DNA from: Clostridiales bacterium
GTDB taxonomy: Bacteria; Bacillota; Clostridia; Lutisporales; Lutisporaceae
Direction of reading: 5' to 3'
NCBI GenBank assembly: GCA_012522255.1
Contig: JAAYKT010000142.1
Span: forward strand, 1 to 5,378
Length of the DNA: 5,378 nt
Part shown: positions 1 through 4,340 of the stretch, one piece after another
How the letters are laid out: every line of letters starts with the position of its first letter
How positions within the stretch are numbered: the first letter of the stretch is position 1
Notes under the pieces: generated by a model
Databases searched by the model: none
The model's input: the letters and a program-made list of their open reading frames with translations, nothing else
Told to the model about the DNA's origin: nothing
Position numbers and translations under genes: made by a program

Positions 1-12
1 AATAAAAACCAT

Positions 13-20
13 TAATTTTG
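13..20 (+). promoter_or_regulatory. Bacteroidetes-type -7 promoter element for the tRNA gene
   Basis: TAATTTTG matches the Bacteroidetes primary sigma -7 consensus TAnnTTTG exactly and ends 12 bases before the first base of the mature tRNA, a spacing suited to a short 5' leader. The matching -33 TTTG would fall before base 1, so only half of the promoter can be checked. Confidence 0.5.
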
Positions 21-32
21 TAATCCAATTAG

Positions 33-105
33 GCGGCAATAGCTCAGTCGGTAGCGTATTAGCTTCCCAAGCTGAGGGTCGCGAGTTCGAGCCTCGTTTG
101 CCGCT
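33..105 (+). tRNA. tRNA-Gly (anticodon CCC)
   Basis: The cloverleaf can be drawn by hand. The acceptor stem GCGGCAA (33-39) pairs with TTGCCGC (98-104), the discriminator is T105, and there is no encoded CCA. The anticodon stem 59-63/71-75 encloses the loop TTCCCAA, with anticodon CCC at 66-68, which reads glycine GGG codons. The T arm 81-85/93-97 has the loop TTCGAGC. The D stem is imperfect: GCTC (42-45) faces GCGT (54-57), giving a T44/C55 mismatch and a G42-T57 wobble. The other stems are intact, so the gene is probably functional, although the D-stem mismatch leaves some doubt. Confidence 0.93.
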
Positions 106-117
106 CATTCATTATTA

Positions 118-151
118 AACACTTATCGATTTATTTCGGTAGGTGTTTTTT
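118..151 (+). terminator. Intrinsic terminator of the tRNA gene
   Basis: A 12-bp stem AACACTTATCGA (118-129) / TCGGTAGGTGTT (136-147), closed by a 6-base loop and followed by a run of T to 151, lies 12 bases after the tRNA. Two pairs are G-T wobbles. It has the form of a Rho-independent terminator for plus-strand transcription. Confidence 0.85.
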
Positions 152-169
152 GTGTTCTTAAGGTAAATT

Positions 170-210
170 ACAGACATTTCATAAAGTAAAGCACAGACAT
201 TTCTTAAAGT
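170..210. repeat. Pair of 18-bp direct repeats, possible insertion-sequence end
   Basis: Two copies of ACAGACATTTCWTAAAGT lie at 170-187 and 193-210, 23 bases apart and differing at one position (A181 against T204). Closely spaced subterminal repeats of this kind are typical of IS21-family ends, and the neighbouring DNA is full of broken genes. No transposase is attached here, so the assignment to an insertion sequence is inference. Confidence 0.45.
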
Positions 211-250
211 TTGCCTTTAGTTGCTGCAAATAAAAAGCATATGAATCATA

Positions 251-946
251 GTGAAATTTACTTACCTCGCGTTTATGAATGCAATTCTTAGCAGATATCT
301 ATCATCATCAGGAGCTGTTTTGGTCAAATGGTGCAAATGGTGCGAGAAAACCATGACCTCTTCAAGGGCATCAAACAGTATTTTGTACATGCAAACCAAC
401 GATATGTCTATGACCCCGCCTACTCTGGATGTTTACCTGAATGCCCTGAGAAGAATATTTGTTATTGAAGACCAACCTGCTTGGTCACCTGCATTAAGAT
501 CAAGAACGGTAATCAGAAGATCTTCCAAGAGGCATTTCGTGGATCCGTCGATAGCCACAGCGGTTCTTGGTACTAATCCGGTAGGGATATTGAAAGATTT
601 CAACACGTTTGGATTTTTATTTGAATCGTTATGCACGCGCGATTTGAGAATTTATGCTGATACCATTGGAGGTAGCGTGTTTCATTATCGTGATAAATAC
701 AATCTGGAAGCAGACATTATTGTTTCTCTAAGAGACGGTAGATGGGCAGCCATTGAAGTGAAGTTAGGGCACAAACAAATTGAAGAGGCAGCCGCAAACC
801 TATTAAAATTAAAAGAAAAGGTAAATATTGACAAAATGGGCGAACCATCTTTTTTTATGGTCCTTGCCGGGGGTGGATTTGCCTATAAACGTCCCGATAG
901 TGTGTTAATAGTCCCGGTTGGGTGTCTAAAAAGGCTGAATAAGTGA
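251..946 (+). pseudogene. C-terminal half of an AAA+ ATPase with DUF4143 domain (truncated)
   Basis: The open frame of 231 codons carries the C-terminal DUF4143 region of the archaeal/bacterial AAA+ ATPases that are abundant in Bacteroidetes. Family-like stretches begin near residue 54 (MTPPTLDVYLNALRRIFVIED) and continue through AWSPALRSRT, KRHFVDPSIA and FGFLFESLCTRDLR. EADIIVSLRDG (153-163) and AAIEVKLG (166-173) together form the D..ExK pattern of a PD-(D/E)XK-like fold. Full proteins are about 400-450 residues and begin with a P-loop ATPase. Here Walker A, Walker B and the linker are missing, and the first 50 residues (from a GTG at 251) do not resemble the family, so the true join to foreign DNA is probably near base 400. 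No promoter is visible. I read it as a decayed fragment. Its function in intact form is not established. Confidence 0.8.
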
Positions 947-1053
947 AGAGTAAAGTACGAAAACTTTGATGATATTGACGGCCATAGATGCCTGAATATC
1001 AGCTTAAGTTCATTTTATTTTGCTAGATTTACCGCACTAAAGGTGTTTTTAGC
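947..1053. other. Intergenic stretch without a recognisable feature
   Basis: This is AT-rich DNA between the ATPase remnant and the transposase remnant. I see no promoter matching TAnnTTTG, no terminator hairpin and no convincing short gene. It may be the 5' flank of the insertion sequence whose transposase start follows. Confidence 0.4.
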
Positions 1054-1122
1054 ATGAAAATAAAAGTCGTTAAAACAGCATCAAACTCGAAAGCCGTTCA
1101 GGGAGTACGATATCATACTTGA
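1054..1122 (+). pseudogene. Remnant of an IS1634-like (IS4 superfamily) transposase, N-terminus only
   Basis: The frame from ATG 1054 encodes MKIKVVKTASNSKAVQ, which I recognise as the start of IS1634-type DDE transposases (typical beginning KIKVVKTAS..KAVQVVRY), and stops at TGA 1120-1122 after 22 residues. Intact transposases of this group are about 500 residues, so nearly the whole gene is gone. One base out of phase, 1103-1153 is open and reads EYDIILEKLSPSPNSY then TAA. This could be the transposase C-terminus brought next to its N-terminus by an internal deletion, but 16 residues are too few to be sure. The identification rests on a short motif. Confidence 0.55.
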
Positions 1123-1153
1123 AAAGCTAAGCCCAAGTCCTAATTCATATTAA

Positions 1154-1299
1154 TCGATATGATTTGCAATTTTTTAAGTTGACTCAAAGGTCTTTCAGTT
1201 ATATAATTCTAATAAAATGACTGTTTTTGCCTTACCGTTTTGTAACCATGCTATTCTAGAGAAATTATAAATTCTACCTTAGCATTAATGCAAACAATT
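1154..1299. other. AT-rich intergenic DNA
   Basis: I see nothing that can be supported as a gene or RNA here. There are only very short open frames, no inverted repeat with a T tract, and no promoter consensus. It separates the plus-strand transposase scar from the minus-strand remnant and should contain the 3' end of the AbiE operon transcript, yet no clear terminator is visible. Confidence 0.4.
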
Positions 1300-1488
1300 C
1301 TACATCCTCACCTTAATCACCGGCATATTCCTATTTATCCTGAAATCACCTGCTTCAGTTCTAATAGTATGAACACTCATCAATTCGTTAGAGTAGTGCT
1401 TCATTAGTTCATTTACACTCTCGATATCATTTTTAGGATCCACTCACCTTTCCAGTGAATCTTTACCCAAAATTACAGTAAAACACAT
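1300..1488 (-). pseudogene. Small unrecognised reading frame interrupted by one in-frame TGA
   Basis: Reading leftward from ATG 1488, 13 bases after the stop of the nucleotidyltransferase gene, the frame gives 14 residues (MCFTVILGKDSLER), one TGA at 1444-1446, then 47 more residues beginning VDPKNDIESVNELMKHY and ending NMPVIKVRM before TAG 1300-1302. Apart from the single stop the frame is open for 62 codons and the composition looks protein-like. Its position makes it either a former third cistron of the AbiE operon or a fragment of an older gene into which the operon was placed. I do not recognise a family. TAATTTTG lies inside it (1468-1475, minus strand) but may be chance. Confidence 0.45.
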
Positions 1489-1501
1489 GTTCTAATTATT
1501 T

Positions 1502-2335
1502 TTATTGAGTAACTCCTCTTTTAAAAGCCTTGATCAACTCAATTGTATATTCAATATCGGAATCAATCTTTCTAGCCCATATTCTGGCAATATCCGAATT
1601 TAATGGATCTTGTAAACTGGTGTTTAACAACTTGATAATTCTTTCCGATAAAGCTTTTGACTTATCTAAATACAGTTTGGATTTCCTGCCTAAAACTTCA
1701 GCAGCAATAATTTTTTGGTCGAAAGGATCTTTATCTAATAAATCATAATGATTTTCTAAAATATCATCCCATTCCAGTTCATAATAATGCTCAATTATTT
1801 TAAGAATATCATATAGATCATCAATTCGTTCTTCAGGCCTGTCACTCCAAGAAATTAACTTTAAAATTACCATACCGGGAAGTGCCGGAATATTTGCAAT
1901 TTTCTCTTCAATATATACTGGTACCGCTTCTTCCATTACCTCTTTGAACCCGAGAACATGCAAGTCAATACGTCTCTCATTAAAATTAACGGTGTACTTC
2001 TCTTCAATTTCTCCAAACGGTAAAATATCAACTGCTATATTGAATTTTTCAGAATAAAAGGTCCATGGTGCAGAAACCTTATTAAATCCTCTTGTTTCTA
2101 ATAGTTTAGAAAGTTCTTCGTATTCACCAATAGTGGAAATCATAACAGCAAAATCAATGTCTTTTGTACCCCTACTTGGCTTTATTCCATTATTTAGTAG
2201 TTCCAGAGAAATGGCACTTGCCCCTATTAGATAATAGGGTATGTCCAATTCTTTCATCACCTCATCGATACAATCAAAACACTCTTTAAAATATGGAATG
2301 GCTAACTCTTTATAAGTTTTGTTTAAGGAATTCAT
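1502..2335 (-). CDS. AbiEii-like nucleotidyltransferase, probable toxin of a type IV toxin-antitoxin pair
   Basis: The protein of 277 residues belongs to the AbiEii/AbiGii group of DNA-polymerase-beta-like nucleotidyltransferases. Numbered from ATG 2335, the glycine motif is YLIGAS (35-40), followed by the metal-binding pair in GTKDIDFAV with D59 and D61. A third acidic residue is in VDILPFG (D103). The later motif LKLISWSDRPEERIDDLYD (158-176) carries the K and D residues typical of the family. Known AbiEii enzymes use a nucleotide to inactivate a cellular target and stop growth, as toxin of a phage-abortive pair; the substrate here is unknown. All motif residues are present, so the enzyme should be active. 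An upstream GTG at 2374 would lengthen the overlap with the antitoxin gene to 65 bases. ATG 2335, which leaves a 26-base overlap, is preferred because the protein then starts just before the conserved helix, and it suggests translational coupling. The gene is cotranscribed with its upstream partner. Confidence 0.85.
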   Translation of the reverse strand: MNSLNKTYKELAIPYFKECFDCIDEVMKELDIPYYLIGASAISLELLNNGIKPSRGTKDIDFAVMISTIGEYEELSKLLETRGFNKVSAPWTFYSEKFNIAVDILPFGEIEEKYTVNFNERRIDLHVLGFKEVMEEAVPVYIEEKIANIPALPGMVILKLISWSDRPEERIDDLYDILKIIEHYYELEWDDILENHYDLLDKDPFDQKIIAAEVLGRKSKLYLDKSKALSERIIKLLNTSLQDPLNSDIARIWARKIDSDIEYTIELIKAFKRGVTQ

Positions 2336-3278
2336 TATAAATGATATTTGCTGTTTCTTTATTACGTTTACCACCTTCGAGTATTAAATCTGTATAAACT
2401 AAAAGAGGAGGCGCTGTTTTTACATTTTCTTGTTCCCAGAACATCTCCAGAACATCAATTTCTCCATTTTCATTTGGTATAAGCTGATAGTTCTTAATTA
2501 AATCCGTTCGTCTTTCACGTGTATAAATTAAAAACTTCTCAGGCCTTAAATGATTAGTGAGGATATCAGCAGCCGGTTCTCCTCCCCAAACAGTATCTTT
2601 GAGATTGAATTTTAAGTTCTGCCAATTTCCTTTAAAGCTGTACTTATCAATATTAAGTTTAGGTTTTAAAACCGTACCGTAGTCATTTATCCACCTATTA
2701 AGGAGATTTTCTCTATTTTCCCAAACGTAATCTTTTTTATTCAAGGGTGTTAAATATCCGGTTTCTCTTAACCCTTTTATTATTTCAGGTATATTACCCA
2801 ATGCAACCCCTGTTTTTTCTGCCAATTTTCTTTGAGGCAGGTTTATAGCCTCTTTATATTGCAAAAGATAAAAGAGCACCTTAAGTCCCGTTTTGGTAAA
2901 TGCTCTATTACCTCTAACCCGTTTGATATTATCATTCCTATTTGTATCAACATAAAGGTAAATATTCCCTTTTCTTAAATAGATATTGCCGTTAGTTTCA
3001 ATGTAAGGGATATTTCTTTTTCTCAGTTCTTCCTTAGTATTATGAAATATACGGTTGGCTACCAACAAATAGTTCTCATATTCACGACTATTAATATCTA
3101 TTTGTAAAAGCTGATTTATTCTAACCTCCTGCTTAACATCTACAATAAATTTCAGTTCTATTCCGTTTACAGTGAGCTTTAAAATTCCATCCAGAGGGAC
3201 GCTTTCTTTCCAAATAGGAGTCAACCCGTGAGTAACCTCAAGAGTATTAACTGCTCTGTTTATAATATCCTTTTTCAT
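2310..3278 (-). CDS. AbiEi-family antitoxin and probable autorepressor, type IV toxin-antitoxin system
   Basis: The protein has 322 residues when started at ATG 3278. Its order of parts matches proteins annotated as AbiEi-family antitoxins. Residues about 25-115 form a nuclease-like fold, degenerate in its acidic motif (FIVDVKQEV near 44, YLLVANRIF near 70, IPYIETNGNIYL near 90). Residues about 127-178 are a winged helix-turn-helix (FTKTGLKVLFYLLQYK, then LPQRKLAEKTGVALGNI, then GLRETGYL). The C-terminal antitoxin domain carries WGGEPAADILT (231-241), LRPEKFLIY and PPLLVYTDLILEGG (291-304). It should bind its own promoter and neutralise the nucleotidyltransferase encoded next. A GTG at 3299 would add seven residues, but that codon lies within the -7 promoter element and so cannot be in the message. 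Spacing to the partner is a 26-base overlap. Nothing suggests damage. Confidence 0.88.
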   Translation of the reverse strand: MKKDIINRAVNTLEVTHGLTPIWKESVPLDGILKLTVNGIELKFIVDVKQEVRINQLLQIDINSREYENYLLVANRIFHNTKEELRKRNIPYIETNGNIYLRKGNIYLYVDTNRNDNIKRVRGNRAFTKTGLKVLFYLLQYKEAINLPQRKLAEKTGVALGNIPEIIKGLRETGYLTPLNKKDYVWENRENLLNRWINDYGTVLKPKLNIDKYSFKGNWQNLKFNLKDTVWGGEPAADILTNHLRPEKFLIYTRERRTDLIKNYQLIPNENGEIDVLEMFWEQENVKTAPPLLVYTDLILEGGKRNKETANIIYNEFLKQNL

Positions 3279-3298
3279 TCTTAATATTATGTTGTTCA

Positions 3299-3330
3299 CA
3301 AATATAGTATGTTCATGTTACGTGAACAAA
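3299..3330 (-). promoter_or_regulatory. Promoter of the AbiE operon (Bacteroidetes -33/-7)
   Basis: On the minus strand, TTTG (3330-3327) is followed after 20 bases by TATATTTG (3306-3299), an exact match to the Bacteroidetes -33 TTTG and -7 TAnnTTTG elements at an accepted spacing. Transcription should begin a few bases further on, near 3290-3295, leaving a leader of roughly 12-17 bases before ATG 3278. This decides the antitoxin start, since GTG 3299 would be upstream of the transcript. Confidence 0.75.
3311..3327. promoter_or_regulatory. Palindromic operator between -33 and -7 of the AbiE promoter
   Basis: GTTCATGTTACGTGAAC has 5-bp arms GTTCA/TGAAC separated by 7 bases and lies wholly inside the 20-base spacer, touching the -33 element. 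A third half-site GTTCAC (3294-3299) repeats 17 bases away and overlaps the -7 element. A repressor bound here would block RNA polymerase, so AbiEi, which has a winged helix-turn-helix and whose relatives autoregulate through inverted repeats, is the likely ligand. Confidence 0.6.
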
Positions 3331-3464
3331 GGAAAAACGCGAACATTGTGTTTTTTTAAGATCAAAAGTTTGTTTAGTAAAAAGATACTTAACATTTCTG
3401 ACAGGATATTTATTCATAAGTTCGACAAAGGACTGTTTATATTCTCATTTATGTTTATATTAGT
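3331..3464. other. AT-rich intergenic DNA upstream of the AbiE promoter
   Basis: There is no supportable gene here. A plus-strand frame running through 3289-3513 is low-complexity, has no promoter, and would include the operator, so it is not called. The segment may be the inner part of the insertion-sequence end whose repeats follow at 3465-3502. Confidence 0.4.
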
Positions 3465-3502
3465 CCAAAAGTATACCAGTGTTTTATTCCAGAAGTACAC
3501 CA
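3465..3502. repeat. Pair of 14-bp direct repeats, probable IS21-type end
   Basis: CCAAAAGTATACCA (3465-3478) and CCAGAAGTACACCA (3489-3502) differ at two positions and are spaced 24 bases apart. In reverse complement the outer copy begins TGGTGTACTT, so the element would end in CA as expected for the TG...CA tips of IS21-family elements, which carry such multiple terminal repeats. No IstA or IstB coding remains. Only one end is visible, to the left of which the AbiE operon lies. Confidence 0.45.
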
Positions 3503-3531
3503 TTTTAATTTAATCTCCAAGTCTGTTTCTC

Positions 3532-3568
3532 TTTTCTTAAATATATGGTTGAGAAAATTTTAAGAAAA
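3532..3568. repeat. 10-bp inverted repeat beside an A-rich tract
   Basis: TTTTCTTAAA (3532-3541) is exactly complementary to TTTAAGAAAA (3559-3568) across a 17-base loop, followed by an A-rich run to about 3583. The arms are A/T only and there is no T tract in the right place for a terminator on either strand. It may be only compositional. Confidence 0.35.
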
Positions 3569-3629
3569 AGAAAAAAGAAAAAGGATTTACATGATGCGCT
3601 GATATACAGCCAGATTCTATTTCTAATCT

Positions 3630-3703
3630 AAGAATTAAGAATTAAGTAGTAAGAATTAAGTAGTAAGAATTAAAAGTAAGTTTAGAAGTAAGTTTAGAAG
3701 TAA
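3630..3703 (+). repeat. Two abutting short tandem repeat arrays
   Basis: The first array is AAGAATT plus two exact 14-bp units AAGAATTAAGTAGT (3637-3650, 3651-3664) and a partial AAGAATTAA (3665-3673). It runs directly into two exact 12-bp units AAGTAAGTTTAG (3674-3685, 3686-3697) and a partial AAGTAA to 3703. The units share the word AAGTA and look like slippage products. They lie outside any gene I can support. Confidence 0.9.
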
Positions 3704-3704
3704 A

Positions 3705-3745
3705 TACCCGATAAACTCTGATGTACGATCAGGTATCGACGGGTA
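3705..3745 (+). other. Two-part hairpin at the start of an unexplained segment
   Basis: The outer arms TACCCG (3705-3710) and CGGGTA (3740-3745) enclose an inner stem CTGAT (3718-3722)/ATCAG (3728-3732) with loop GTACG. The element starts exactly where the tandem repeats stop. It could be RNA structure or a DNA-end hairpin. Its role is unknown. Confidence 0.4.
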
Positions 3746-4005
3746 GTTCATTCACTTCACGCGTGAAGAGATACAAGAAGAAGATGAAAACTGTGATTTA
3801 TTACCTCCCAGGCGAGTTTTTGAAAAAGACTGCCCCCAACGATTGCATTGGATTAAACATCACGACAAAGAATTATCTTCTGAAAATAATGTATATCTTG
3901 GGCAAGCCAGAAACGTACGTATTGGTTCTCCGGGCGCCAAAAGGGAGTGCAGAAATGCACTCCCTTTCGATAATCTATCAAACAATCTTATATACCCCTG
4001 ACTAA
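3721..4005 (+). CDS. Hypothetical 94-residue reading frame, doubtful
   Basis: ATG 3721 opens a 94-residue frame (MYDQVSTGSS..., with a basic patch RVKRYKKKMK at 14-23) that I do not recognise. A second frame, one register away, is open from 3747 to TGA 3999-4001 and looks at least as coding by its purine-first codons (for example REEIQEEDEN), but it has no start codon and follows a TAG. Both run through the hairpin at 3940-3967. The start codon lies inside the loop of the hairpin at 3705-3745, and no promoter is seen. Either frame may be a scrap of a larger gene, or neither is translated and the segment is a structured RNA. I favour a remnant. Confidence 0.2.
   Translation: MYDQVSTGSSFTSRVKRYKKKMKTVIYYLPGEFLKKTAPNDCIGLNITTKNYLLKIMYILGKPETYVLVLRAPKGSAEMHSLSIIYQTILYTPD
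3755..3768. repeat. Perfect 14-bp palindrome
   Basis: CTTCACGCGTGAAG is its own reverse complement. Its half-site TTCACG also occurs in the AbiE operator (right arm CGTGAAC read on the plus strand). It may be a protein-binding site, or a chance palindrome in a decayed gene. Confidence 0.5.
3940..3967. terminator. 12-bp perfect hairpin with GAAA loop, probable bidirectional terminator
   Basis: AAAGGGAGTGCA (3940-3951) pairs without mismatch with TGCACTCCCTTT (3956-3967) around a GAAA tetraloop. Read on the plus strand it ends CCCTTT; on the minus strand it is followed by four T. The T tracts are short, so efficiency is uncertain. It would end transcription leaving the unexplained segment on its left, and it shields the DNA to the right. 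Confidence 0.65.
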
Positions 4006-4010
4006 TTTAT

Positions 4011-4232
4011 CAGCTTTATAGGAAGATTAAGGAATTAACCGGCTTAACCCCAACAGAATATATTAGGTCTATACGTTTAAATCACGCTGAAAAACTTCTT
4101 TTTACAACTAATAAAACCGTACAGGAAAACATGTTCCTATCCGGTTTTAATAATAAAGCCTATTTCTACAGACTGTTTTCAAAGAAGCATAATAAAATTA
4201 CTACTGAGTACAGGAATAATTCCGACTCTTAA
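4011..4232 (+). pseudogene. C-terminal fragment of an AraC-family DNA-binding domain (hybrid two-component type)
   Basis: The frame reads QLYRKIKELTGLTPTEYIRSIRL, then HAEKLLFTTNKTV, then GFNNKAYFYRLFSKKHNKIT and TEYRNNSDS before TAA 4230-4232. This is the second two-thirds of the AraC/XylS helix-turn-helix domain, closest in style to the output domain of Bacteroidetes hybrid two-component sensors (QLYRKIK.LTG.TP..YIR.IRL). The first helices are absent: an in-frame TGA lies at 3999-4001, only nine bases before the first family residue. The recognition region usually reading ISEIAY.VGF is degraded to VQENMFLSGF, which points to decay rather than a recent cut. The last few bases belong to the abiEi scar that follows. 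It cannot be functional alone. Confidence 0.8.
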
Positions 4233-4305
4233 TTAAATCCATTCGCTTCTCATGTGATAAATTAAAAACTTCTTAGGCCTTAAATTATTCGTTAGGATAT
4301 CAGCA
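4227..4305 (-). pseudogene. 80-base fragment of a second, diverged abiEi gene
   Basis: These 79 bases align with 2492-2571 inside the intact antitoxin gene, in the same orientation, with nine substitutions and one single-base gap (about 70 of 80 columns identical by eye). The minus-strand reading is IADILTNNLRPKKFLIYH against AADILTNHLRPEKFLIYT in the intact protein, after which the one-base deletion shifts the frame and a stop follows. It covers the conserved core of the C-terminal antitoxin domain. Substitutions include amino-acid changes, so it is the relic of a related gene or an old duplication. It is joined to the AraC fragment at about 4227-4232. Confidence 0.85.
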
Positions 4306-4340
4306 ATTGTAATGCGAGTTACTCTAATACAGGTGCTTTT

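Noticed and set aside
433..636. Minus-strand open frame of 67 codons
   Set aside because: It lies wholly antisense to the well-recognised DUF4143 coding frame and has no promoter or family resemblance.
1530..1748. Plus-strand open frame of 72 codons
   Set aside because: It is a shadow of the nucleotidyltransferase gene, whose motifs on the opposite strand are clear.
3289..3513. Plus-strand open frame of 74 codons starting inside the AbiE promoter
   Set aside because: It is low-complexity, with an AT-driven composition rich in F, I, K and S. It overlaps the operator and the IS-like repeats, and it has no promoter of its own.
3532..3590. Hairpin plus A-rich tract as a terminator for minus-strand transcription
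   Set aside because: On the minus strand the T run precedes the hairpin instead of following it, so it cannot work as an intrinsic terminator in that direction.
3630..3703. Possible CRISPR-like array
   Set aside because: The units are 12-14 bp and contiguous, without unique spacers, so this is a minisatellite.
4310..4340. Weak inverted repeat GTAA...TTAC after the barrel-protein stop as a terminator
   Set aside because: The stem is only four pairs and no T tract follows on the minus strand.
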